Positions 16,553-25,561 of a stretch of DNA of 64,000 nt are shown in pieces. A program made the position numbers and the translations under genes. The notes under the pieces are model-generated. The model was not told the DNA's origin, made no database searches, and saw only the letters and a program-made list of their open reading frames with translations. The stretch is from the NCBI GenBank assembly GCA_024635755.1, contig JAGXIF010000036.1:1-64000 (forward strand). The letters run 5' to 3'. Within the stretch, counting starts at the first letter, position 1; each line of letters starts with the position of its first letter. Origin of the DNA: Halothiobacillus sp. Its GTDB lineage: Bacteria > Pseudomonadota > Gammaproteobacteria > Halothiobacillales > Halothiobacillaceae.

Positions 16553-17054
16553 CCTGGTCTTCCTCCCCCAGAACCAGGTGCCGGGTCTTGCCGTCGGCTC
16601 CGGTCACTTCGATCCGTGCCAGCCCGCCGGGGGATGACCAACCGCCCGCCGGTGTCACCGCCAGTCGATAGCCTTCGAGGGTCGGCAGCGCCGGTTCGGT
16701 GTCGGCTGGCGCCTGCAGGCGACAGTTGCCGGGCAGATCCAGCTCTTCGACCGGTTGCATACGCCAGATGGTCTCGTCGCTGTCCTCGTCCTCTTCCGGC
16801 TCGAGCCGGGCGGCCATCGCTCGCGATCCGTCGAGGCCTAGATACAGGATGACGTCCTCCTGCATCGCACGGGCCTCGATCCCGGTCAGCCAGGTTCGCA
16901 GCCGGTCGCCACATCCGCCGGCCGAGGCCGGATCGACCCGGTTCATCGACAGTAGGGCGACCCCGGCGAGCACGCTCATGATGACCACCACCACGATCAC
17001 CTCGATCAGGGTGAAGCCGGCCGCCGTGGCATGGCTGGCGGGTGTCGGCTTCAT
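16542..17054 (-). CDS. gspH: type II secretion system minor pseudopilin H
   Basis: AGFTLIEVIVVVVIMSVLAGVALLSMNR prepilin motif, gene order. Confidence 0.88.
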   Translation of the reverse strand: MKPTPASHATAAGFTLIEVIVVVVIMSVLAGVALLSMNRVDPASAGGCGDRLRTWLTGIEARAMQEDVILYLGLDGSRAMAARLEPEEDEDSDETIWRMQPVEELDLPGNCRLQAPADTEPALPTLEGYRLAVTPAGGWSSPGGLARIEVTGADGKTRHLVLGEEDQDAD

Positions 17055-17524
17055 TCGCCGGCTTCATTCCCGGTCTGCCAGTTGCCGATGTCGGCATCGA
17101 CACCTTCGCCACCGAGCTTGCCATCCGCGCCGAGGCTGTAGAGGTCGACGTCGGCGTGTTGGCCCGGGCTCAGGTACTGGTAGGGCGTGCCCCACGGATC
17201 CTCGGGCAGTCCTTCGACGTAGCCGCCCTCGCGCCAGTTTTTCGGTTCCGGGCCTGAGCTAGGATTTTTCACCAATGCCTCGAGCCCCTGGTCGGTGGTC
17301 GGATAGCGCAGGTTATCAAGACGGTAGAGCTTGAGTGCCGACTCGAGCTGGCGGATGTCCTGCTGCGTCTTGGTGATGCGGGCGTCATCCGGCCGATCCA
17401 TGATCCTCGGGACCACCATGGTGGCGAGGATGGCGAGGATGACGACCACCACCATCACCTCGATCAGGGTAAAACCGCGGCTGCGGGAGAATGGGATGGA
17501 GCCTGCATGTCTGCGTGTGACCAT
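17051..17524 (-). CDS. gspG: type II secretion system major pseudopilin G
   Basis: RGFTLIEVMVVVVILAILATMVVPRIMDRPDDARITKTQQDIRQLESALKLYRLDNLRYPTTDQGLEALV. Confidence 0.95.
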   Translation of the reverse strand: MVTRRHAGSIPFSRSRGFTLIEVMVVVVILAILATMVVPRIMDRPDDARITKTQQDIRQLESALKLYRLDNLRYPTTDQGLEALVKNPSSGPEPKNWREGGYVEGLPEDPWGTPYQYLSPGQHADVDLYSLGADGKLGGEGVDADIGNWQTGNEAGE

Positions 17525-17526
17525 GA

Positions 17527-18744
17527 TTATTGAACCATCTGGTTGAGATCGAAGATTGGGACGAGGATGGCGAGCACGATCACGAGCACCATCATTCCCA
17601 TGATGATGATCAGTAATGGCTCGAACATGCCGAGCAGCCCGCTGATGAGGGTGTCGAGTTCGCGCTCCTGCTGTTCGGCGGCGCGTTCGAGCATCCGGTC
17701 GATCGAGCCACTGTGCTCGCCGGCGGCGATCAGTTGGATCACCATGGGCGGGAACTGTCGCGAGCGTTCCAGCGATCGGGCGATGTCCTCGCCCTCGCGT
17801 ACGCGGTCGGTGGCCTCGAGCACCGCCTTGCGCATCGGGATCGAGGAAACCACTTCGGCGCTGATCTTCAGCGCCTTGAGCATTGGCACCCCGGCGGCGC
17901 TGAGAATGCTCAGGGTGCGGGCAAAGCGGGCGGCATTGAAGCCGCGCACCAGGCGGCCGGCCAGCGGCAGGCGGAGTACCATTCGCGCCCACTGCTCACG
18001 CGGCCCGGGGCGACGCAGCAACCAGGCGATGAAGAAGCTCGCCAGTACCAGTCCGACAACAAGCCACATCCATTGCTCGCGCAGAAAGTCGGACACCGTG
18101 ATCAGCGCCCGGGTGAGCAACGGCAGGGTCTGATCCATCTGTTCAAACACCGTGACCACCTGCGGCACCACGTAGGTGACCAGTGCAATCACCACGGCGA
18201 CGGCCATCAGGGTAAGCAAGGCGGGGTAGAACAGTGCCATCTGCACTCGCTGACCAGTAGCCTGCCGGTTCTCGGTGTAGTCGGCCAGCCGTTCGAGCAC
18301 GGTGTCGAGATGCCCGGATTCCTCGCCGGCGGCCACGGTGGCGCGATAGAGGTCGGAAAAGGCACGCGGGAATGCCGCCAGCCCCTGGGCCAAGGTCTGT
18401 CCCTCGACCACCCGGGCGCGCACGGCGGTGATGATCCGGCGGATGCGGGCATTGTCGCTCTGGCGGATCACCGCGGCCAAGCAGGCGTCTATCGGCAGGC
18501 TGGCACTCACCAGCGTGGCGAGTTGGCGGGTGACCAGTGCGGTCTCGGTGGGGTTGAGCGACTGCCAGCGCGAGAACTGTCCGCCCCCCCGTCCTGGGCG
18601 GTCCTCGGCGACGGACTCGATGGCCATCGGCATCAGCCCGCGCTCGCGCAGGGCGGCACGAGCCGCGCGGGCGGTCTCGCCCTCGATCACTCCGCTGCGC
18701 TCCCGGCCACGCGCGTCCAGCGCTGTATATTCCCAGGCTGCCAT
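17527..18744 (-). CDS. gspF: type II secretion system inner membrane protein F
   Basis: MAAWEYTALDARGRERSGVIEGETARAAR and two GspF domains. Confidence 0.95.
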   Translation of the reverse strand: MAAWEYTALDARGRERSGVIEGETARAARAALRERGLMPMAIESVAEDRPGRGGGQFSRWQSLNPTETALVTRQLATLVSASLPIDACLAAVIRQSDNARIRRIITAVRARVVEGQTLAQGLAAFPRAFSDLYRATVAAGEESGHLDTVLERLADYTENRQATGQRVQMALFYPALLTLMAVAVVIALVTYVVPQVVTVFEQMDQTLPLLTRALITVSDFLREQWMWLVVGLVLASFFIAWLLRRPGPREQWARMVLRLPLAGRLVRGFNAARFARTLSILSAAGVPMLKALKISAEVVSSIPMRKAVLEATDRVREGEDIARSLERSRQFPPMVIQLIAAGEHSGSIDRMLERAAEQQERELDTLISGLLGMFEPLLIIIMGMMVLVIVLAILVPIFDLNQMVQ

Positions 18745-18747
18745 AAT

Positions 18748-20274
18748 CTATTCGTATTTCCCGCGGGCGTCGACCCGAAGTAACTCCTCGGTGCTGGTCA
18801 GGCCGTCTTTGACACATTCGGCCCCGTACGCGGCGAGCGACGGCGTGTGCTGACGGACGTGGGCCTCGATTACGCTTTCTGGTGCGCCGTCATGAATCAT
18901 GCCTCGAGCAGTGGCGTCGATCTCGATCTGTTCGTAGATGCCAAGCCGGCCCTTGTAGCCCGCTCCGCGGTCAAGCGCCTCGCGGCTGGGCCGCCACAAT
19001 GGGGGCGGGCTGTTCGGATCCAGTCCGAGCAGGGCGCATTCCGACGCATCGGGGTAGTAGCGCTCGCTGTGCTCGGGGTCGAGTCGGCGCACGAGCCGCT
19101 GGGCCAGTACACCGGCCAGCGAGGAGGAGAGCAGGAATGGCTCGATGCCCATGTCCCGCAGGCGGGTGATCGCACCGACCGCCGAGTTGGTGTGCAGGGT
19201 CGAGAGCACCAGGTGGCCGGTGAGGCTGGCCTGAACGGCGATCTCGGCGGTTTCCAGATCGCGAATCTCGCCCACCATCACCACGTCGGGGTCCTGCCGC
19301 AGGATGGCGCGAAGGCCCCGGGCGAAAGTCATGTCGACACGGGTGTTGACCTGCGTTTGCCCAATACCGTCGATGTAATACTCGATCGGGTCCTCGACCG
19401 TGAGGATATTACGGCTGCGGTCGTTGATCGTCGACAGGGCCGCGTACAGGGTTGTGGTCTTGCCCGAGCCGGTCGGGCCGGTGACCAGAAAGATGCCGTG
19501 CGGCAGGTGAGCCAGCCGGTCAAGACGATCCTGGGTGGCTTGATCCATGCCCAGTTCGGTCAGGCTCAGTCGGCCGGCCTGCTTGTCGAGCAGTCGCATC
19601 ACCACCCGCTCGCCTTGGCCCGAGGGCAGGGTCGAGATACGCACATCCACCGGACGACCGGCCAGGCGCAATGAAATGCGACCGTCCTGCGGTAGACGTT
19701 TCTCGGCGATGTCGAGGTTGGCCATTACCTTGATGCGCGAGACGATTACCGGGGCAACCGAACGCGGCGGCTCGAGCACATCCCTGAGTACGCCATCGAC
19801 GCGGAAGCGCACCACCATGCGCGATTCGAAGCTCTCGATATGGATGTCCGAGGCACCCTCGCGCACCGCCTCCGCCAGGAGTGAGTTGATCAGGCGGATG
19901 ATGGGGGCCTCGTCGTCGGCTTCCAGCAGGTCGATCGGTTCGTTCAGACCATCGGCCAATGCATCCAGGCTTTCCTCGCCGAGGTCCCCCACCATTTCCC
20001 GGGCGGAGCTCGATCTGCCCTCGAAGTGATGCGCCAACTCGCGGTCGAAGGTGTCGGTGTCCAGCCGTTCAAAGACATAGCCTGCGGGGAGCTTGCGCCC
20101 TAGTTCCGCTAGCAGTTGGGCAGGCACTTGGCCTCGGTGGAACACTTGGTGTCGCCCATCCGCCGCACGTGGACCGATGACAACGCCGATCCGGCGAGCC
20201 ATCGCATAGGACAATTGAGGCGACCCAACGTCGTTTGACGGGATTCCGATCTGGTCGCTTGGAGAGGCACTCAT
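18748..20274 (-). CDS. gspE: type II secretion system ATPase E
   Basis: Walker A GPTGSGKTTTLYAAL, Asp box, Walker B DPDVVMVGEIRDLETAEIA, His box. Confidence 0.95.
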   Translation of the reverse strand: MSASPSDQIGIPSNDVGSPQLSYAMARRIGVVIGPRAADGRHQVFHRGQVPAQLLAELGRKLPAGYVFERLDTDTFDRELAHHFEGRSSSAREMVGDLGEESLDALADGLNEPIDLLEADDEAPIIRLINSLLAEAVREGASDIHIESFESRMVVRFRVDGVLRDVLEPPRSVAPVIVSRIKVMANLDIAEKRLPQDGRISLRLAGRPVDVRISTLPSGQGERVVMRLLDKQAGRLSLTELGMDQATQDRLDRLAHLPHGIFLVTGPTGSGKTTTLYAALSTINDRSRNILTVEDPIEYYIDGIGQTQVNTRVDMTFARGLRAILRQDPDVVMVGEIRDLETAEIAVQASLTGHLVLSTLHTNSAVGAITRLRDMGIEPFLLSSSLAGVLAQRLVRRLDPEHSERYYPDASECALLGLDPNSPPPLWRPSREALDRGAGYKGRLGIYEQIEIDATARGMIHDGAPESVIEAHVRQHTPSLAAYGAECVKDGLTSTEELLRVDARGKYE

Positions 20275-22418
20275 CGATCGTTTCGATCAACTTGGGCCGA
20301 TGCCTGGTCGAGTTGCATCAGCCTTTTGATGTTTTGCGGCAGGGGGACGGGCTCGTTGACAATGAACTCATCTAACGGTGGAAGAACCTGCCAATCCTCG
20401 GCATCTCCCAAAGCGTCCTCTGACCAGGCATTGCGCTGAGCCTTCTGCATCCGGCGATACTGGCTACCCGTGTACTCCTCAATTGCCTCGTCGCCCTGGA
20501 CGATCAACGGGCGAATGAACACCATTAGATTGCGTTTGGTCGTCTGTGTCTCCCGATAACGGAACAGGTTGCCGAGCACGGGAATGTCACCAAGTCCCGG
20601 CACTTTTTGCTGATTGTTCCGTGCCGAGTCGTCGATCAGCCCGCCCAGTACCACCACGTCACCATCATCTACTTGCACCGTCGTATCGACGTTGCGTTTG
20701 TTTGTGATCAGCCCGGCGGCGGACTGGGTTGTGTTGTCGATGCTGGAGACTTCCTGTTCGATCTTCATGCGTACGGTGCCATCAGGGCTGATGCTGGGAG
20801 TGACTTTCAATTTTACGCCGACGTCTTCCCGCGAGATGGTCTGAAACGGATTGTTAGGCGAGGTCGCGCTGCCGGTCTGGGCGTAAGAGCCAGTGACAAT
20901 CGGAATGTTTTGACCGACGACGATGCTGGCTTCCTCGTTGTCCAGCGTCAGCAGGCTGGGCGTCGATAGGATGTTGTTGCCGGCGTTGGCGGACAGTGCC
21001 GAGACAAGCAAGGCAAAATTGGTGCCGCCCTGTCCGAGCCGGCCGATTCCGAAATTCCCACCGTCGCCAAGGTTCGCGGCGAGTCCGAGGGCGAGTGCAT
21101 CCGTGCCTGCGCCGCCCGCCATGGACTGGGCCACGTCGGAGAGGAGGCCGTTAAAAGTCGAGATCCCGAGAGGTACGGTGCCATTGGAACCACCGGCGAC
21201 GAGTTGTGCGCCAAGGCGTCGAGTCAGGTCATTGGATACTTCCGCGATAATCGCCTCGACCAGCACCTGATCCCGACGGACATCGAGTTGCTCGATTACC
21301 GCACGGAGCGCTTCCATGCGCGCCGGCGCCGCGTTAACCACCAGCGCGTTGAGCGATCTGTCTGCGCTTATGTGGAAGGTCTCTCCTGGTGCTTGTGAGT
21401 CGTCGCCGTCATCATTGCCGGCCCCGAGGTTGCCTACGCCACGCAATACCTCGATCAGGTCTTCGGCCTTCGCATACTTGAGGCGGAAGACGTGGGTGTC
21501 GCCGGTGGGGACGCTGGGCGTGTCTAGATCGAGGATCACGGCGTGCATGCGAGCTCGGTCGACGCGATTGCCGCCGATCAACACGCTGTTCGTGCGCTCG
21601 TCGGAGGCGAATGTGGGCACCTGAAGCGGGCCGCCGCCCTGGCCTCCTCCGTTGCCGCCGGCGTCACTTCCGCCGGTGCCCGAACCGCTGGCGCCGAAAA
21701 AGGCCTCCAGGGTGTCGACCACGGTATCGGCTGCGGCATGTGCCAGCGCAATCACCTGCACGTCCTTGGCAGCAGGCTGATCGATGTGCTCGAGGATGCG
21801 CTTGATACGCGCGACGTTTCCGGCTCGATCGGTAATCACCAAGGCGTTGGCGTCCGGTGCGACGGAAAGTGCAGCCTGCTGCGGCATGATCTGGCGAAGC
21901 ACCGTCAGCAGCGGATTGGCCGGCACGAAGCGCAATCGCACCACTTCGGTCACCATGCCATCCCTGCCAGTTGACGATGATTCCGGGTTGACTGGTTGGT
22001 CCGCCGCCCGGGCATCGACTTCCGGGATGATCTTGACCAGGTTGCCACTCTCCACGGCGGCGAATCCATGGACTTGCAGGATGGACAGGAACGTCTCGTA
22101 GAGTTCCTCAGGCTCCATGGGACGTTCGGAGATCACCGTCACCTTCGCCTTGACGCGCGGGTCGATGACGAAATTGCGGCCGGTCACGCGCGAGACGGCC
22201 TGGACCAAGCCCTCGATATCCATGTTGCGGAAATTGAGCGTCACCTTGCCGCTGTCGGTTGTCTGTACCGACTCATCTTCCGCGGCGGTTGCTACGGAAG
22301 CATAGACAGAGGCGGCGCCGGCGGTCAGGGCAATTGCCATTGCCATTGCCAAGGCGCGCGCCGCGTGCCTGGAGATCGTGCAGTACGACGGGACAGTCCG
22401 GTTGTCATCCCCTTTCAT
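20271..22418 (-). CDS. gspD: type II secretion system secretin D
   Basis: N0-N3 domains (VTLNFRNMDIEGLVQAVSRVTGRNFVIDPRVKAKVTVIS) and secretin core (VDTTVQVDDGDVVVLGGLIDDS). Confidence 0.96.
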   Translation of the reverse strand: MKGDDNRTVPSYCTISRHAARALAMAMAIALTAGAASVYASVATAAEDESVQTTDSGKVTLNFRNMDIEGLVQAVSRVTGRNFVIDPRVKAKVTVISERPMEPEELYETFLSILQVHGFAAVESGNLVKIIPEVDARAADQPVNPESSSTGRDGMVTEVVRLRFVPANPLLTVLRQIMPQQAALSVAPDANALVITDRAGNVARIKRILEHIDQPAAKDVQVIALAHAAADTVVDTLEAFFGASGSGTGGSDAGGNGGGQGGGPLQVPTFASDERTNSVLIGGNRVDRARMHAVILDLDTPSVPTGDTHVFRLKYAKAEDLIEVLRGVGNLGAGNDDGDDSQAPGETFHISADRSLNALVVNAAPARMEALRAVIEQLDVRRDQVLVEAIIAEVSNDLTRRLGAQLVAGGSNGTVPLGISTFNGLLSDVAQSMAGGAGTDALALGLAANLGDGGNFGIGRLGQGGTNFALLVSALSANAGNNILSTPSLLTLDNEEASIVVGQNIPIVTGSYAQTGSATSPNNPFQTISREDVGVKLKVTPSISPDGTVRMKIEQEVSSIDNTTQSAAGLITNKRNVDTTVQVDDGDVVVLGGLIDDSARNNQQKVPGLGDIPVLGNLFRYRETQTTKRNLMVFIRPLIVQGDEAIEEYTGSQYRRMQKAQRNAWSEDALGDAEDWQVLPPLDEFIVNEPVPLPQNIKRLMQLDQASAQVDRNDR

Positions 22419-23239
22419 TGCAAGGCGCCTGTATCGATAGTTGTCTGGATGGATTCGCCGGCGCGCTCGATGCGCACTTCTATCGGCCCGTCGCGGGATA
22501 GCCGCTCCATCATTTTTGCCAGGTTGCCCGGGTCCGCGAGGGGCGCCCCGGCCACATGGGTGAGTACGTCTGCATCCATCAGGCCGACTTTCGGAAGCAG
22601 TGCCTCCCGCCCCGGCCGTGCATTGATCCGGTACCCGATTACCCGCCCATCGCGTTTCTCGGCTGCCACATTGACCAGATCGAATAGGCGTTCAGGGTCT
22701 GCCAATAGCGCGTCCATTGACGGCGAATCGGGGACTGAGGGGCGCCCCCCTCCCTGATCGAGTTCGATCTTGTCGAATCCGGGTAGGGAAATCGACTCCA
22801 GCCGGCCATTGTTGTCGACCACGATCTTGTCCTGCTCGATTGCCTGGATGACCACGCCGCCGCGAATCGCTTCCCCGGTCTGCAGTACCTTGACTCCGCC
22901 GGGGGCCTCCACCATCGCCAGAGGCGCCGGCCCGGCGATCACCCCACGCAAGCGAATTGCCAGGGACGACTCGGTCACCTCGCGGACGCTCGATACGGCT
23001 TGCTCTTCACCGAAGGGGGACAGGTCGAGCAGGGCCGGCAGCGGGTCAGCGGTCTCTCCAGCCAAGCGTTCGGAGGTTTCGTATCCGCCACTCGCTTGGA
23101 TCGTCGGGCTGTCCGGAAACAGGAGCGTCCAGGTCAGACGGGCAGCAACCACACCCAGTGCCAGCGCAATGATGGTGGCGACCAGTAGTGGTAGTCCGTC
23201 GCTCAAGCGACCGAACTTCAAGTCCGAAAGCGGATTCAA
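22415..23239 (-). CDS. gspC: type II secretion system protein C
   Basis: TM helix, HR domain (LRGVIAGPAPLAMVEAPGGVKVLQTGEAIRGGVVIQAIEQDKIVVDNNGR), C-terminal PDZ-like region; first gene of the gsp operon. Confidence 0.88.
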   Translation of the reverse strand: MNPLSDLKFGRLSDGLPLLVATIIALALGVVAARLTWTLLFPDSPTIQASGGYETSERLAGETADPLPALLDLSPFGEEQAVSSVREVTESSLAIRLRGVIAGPAPLAMVEAPGGVKVLQTGEAIRGGVVIQAIEQDKIVVDNNGRLESISLPGFDKIELDQGGGRPSVPDSPSMDALLADPERLFDLVNVAAEKRDGRVIGYRINARPGREALLPKVGLMDADVLTHVAGAPLADPGNLAKMMERLSRDGPIEVRIERAGESIQTTIDTGALQ

Positions 23240-23525
23240 GTGGCCCTCCGAAAAACGGTAATGGTCGCAGCATGTGACACCGGTATCAATCGGAGGCTCA
23301 GATCCATGGTGGATGGGTCGTCAGGCGCCGGATGATTGCATCGCAATCTTTCAGAAATATAACGGAGTTTCAAAAGGATCACGCAGGGCCATGTCACTGG
23401 ATTGCCACGGTGCCGACATATTCAGGTCACGGGGCTGGTCAAGAGTTTGCGTTCCACATCGGGGACTCAAGACATCTTGCCCCCGAATTCTTGGTTCCAT
23501 GCAAACAAAGGATGGAGTACCGGGT

Positions 23526-25433
23526 ATGAACGATTCACGATTCGGTCCCTGCCCCTCGCCATTGGCCTCGCGCTGACGGGCTGCAACGACAGTGACAACG
23601 ACGAAACCACGGAGCCGAACGCTGACGATCCCGCCACCAGCCAGCCGGCATCCGTGGTATTCACCAGCACGGCAGCGCCTGGTATCGACAATCCGGAGCG
23701 CATGACGACTTCCTACACCGAATCCGAAGCGATCGTGATCTATGCCGACGGCTCCAAGAAGACCTTTCCGCTAAGTTATAACGTCCTGTTCGAGAACGTC
23801 GCCCCGATGGTCGGTGGCAGTGAAGCGGCCGCGCAACTATATGACGTCGCCGGCAACCCCCTGACCGACCCCAACGGTGACCCGGTGATCGCCGAGACCC
23901 CTGACGCCAACAGCCTGCTCTCGGTAAACGACGAACTCTTCCTCGTGACTAACTGAGAGTACGACAACATCCTGGCTGACGGGCAGAAGAGCTACCGGGT
24001 CGAGAACTGGTACTCCCGCATGCCGATGAGCATGTCGCTCTCGAGCATGGAGCAGGGTGAAGACGGCGAACTGACCGTGGCGGCTCAACGACCAATCGAC
24101 TTTTCTTCGGTCGACGGGGCATGGATTCTCTGCTTCGGTTCGCAGACCCCGTGGAACACGCACCTGGCTGGCGAAGAGGATTATGACCTTTATTACATCG
24201 ATGCCGCCACCGGTGAATATGGCGATTCCACCGTGGATGGCGTTACGGCCATGACCGAGGTCTATTTCAATGGTCAGCAGCAGGCCAACCCCTATGACTA
24301 CGGCTACCCGCTCGAGGTCAAGGTGAACGCCGAGGTAGCACCACGCCGACCAAGCATTGCGAGATGGGTCGTGGTACCTGGGAGAGGGCCTATTTCATGG
24401 ATGACGGACGGACCGCGTTCTACGGCGACGACGGGACGAACACCGGCCTGTTCATGTTCGTGGGCGACGTCCAGAACGATCCGAGCCAGGGCGGTACGGC
24501 TCTACGCCGCCAAGTGGAATCAGACCGGGGCCATCGACGGTGGTCGTGCGAGTCTCGAATGGGTTCGTCTCGGACACGGCAGCCATGCCGAGATTCGTGC
24601 GTGGATCGACCAGGGCGTGACATATCACGGATATTTTCCAGATCAGCGATCAGCCTTTCGACGGTGCCGTGCCCGTGCGCGCCGGGCAGTCGTCTACGGA
24701 GTACCTCAAGCTCAAGCCGGGCATGGAGCAGGCGGCTGCCTTCCTCGAAACCCGTCGCTACGCGGCCTACAAGGGGGCGACCACTGAATTCCGCAAGATG
24801 GAAGGCGTGGCCGCCAATCACGCCGACAAGAAGCTCTACGTTGCCATGTCCCAGATCAACAAGGGCATGCTCGCCGACGAGACGGGGCCAATCGATGACA
24901 TCCAGGTCGAGAAGGTCGACGCTGGCGGTACCTACGAGATCAGCCTTGCAGGGGCACAGATCGATACCGATGGTGGCGCGATCAATTCCGAGTTCGTGCC
25001 GACGGAAATGTACGTCCCCGAGCCGTTGCTGGGGCGCGACATCGCCGCCGACGCGCTGGGAAATACCACGGATCCGGATCGCATCGCCAACACGGACAAC
25101 GTCTTCTTCTCCGAGAAGATGCGCACGCTGTTCATCGGCGAAGACACCGGCATGCACGTCAACAACTTCGTCTGGGACTGGAACGTGGACACCGGCGAGC
25201 TTTCCCGGATTCTCGTGGTGGCATCCGGGGCAGAGGCCACGGGCCTGCAGGTCGCGGAGAACGTCAACGGGCATGCCTATGTCATGAGCAATGCCCAGCA
25301 CCAGGGTGACTGGCTCAGATCAATGTCTGAAGAGGTGCGTGATCGTTTGATCCAGACCGTCGAGGCGCGTGACGGGATCAACCGTTACGGCACGCTCAAT
25401 TATCGTCTCGAGGCCCCGGTGCCGGGTTTCTGA
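23526..25433 (+). pseudogene. decayed PhoX/DUF839-type phosphatase, putative lipoprotein
   Basis: Family-like fragments across all three + frames (LPLAIGLALTGCND; LFLVTN*EYDN; GSQTPWNTHL; KHCEMGRGTWERAYFMDDGRTAFYGDD; LYAAKWNQTG; FFSEKMRTLFIGEDTGMHVNNFVWDWNVDTG). One in-frame TGA (23954-23956) and about four frameshifts. Confidence 0.75.
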
Positions 25434-25462
25434 ACGGAGTACGGAGGCCGCAGAGCCCCCTA

Positions 25463-25522
25463 GGCCCGGTTTGGCCGGGCCGGATCCTTTCGAATTTGCG
25501 GGCGCCTCCGGGCGCCTTTTTT
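25463..25522 (+). terminator. two successive hairpins, the second followed by T6
   Basis: GGCCCGG-tttgg-CCGGGCC (25463-25481), then GGCGCC-tccg-GGCGCC-TTTTTT (25501-25522). Confidence 0.75.
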
Positions 25523-25561
25523 CCTTACAGGGGAGGAATATCCTCTCAAGGAGAGCATGTC

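Noticed and set aside
22320-22352. ATTGCC hexamer repeats in gspD
   Set aside because: Three to four short in-frame copies within the signal peptide (MAMAIAL); change would only add or remove residues, and no evidence of variability.
24420-25301. 293-aa minus-strand ORF in the phoX relic
   Set aside because: Antisense of phosphatase fragments; no SD or motifs.
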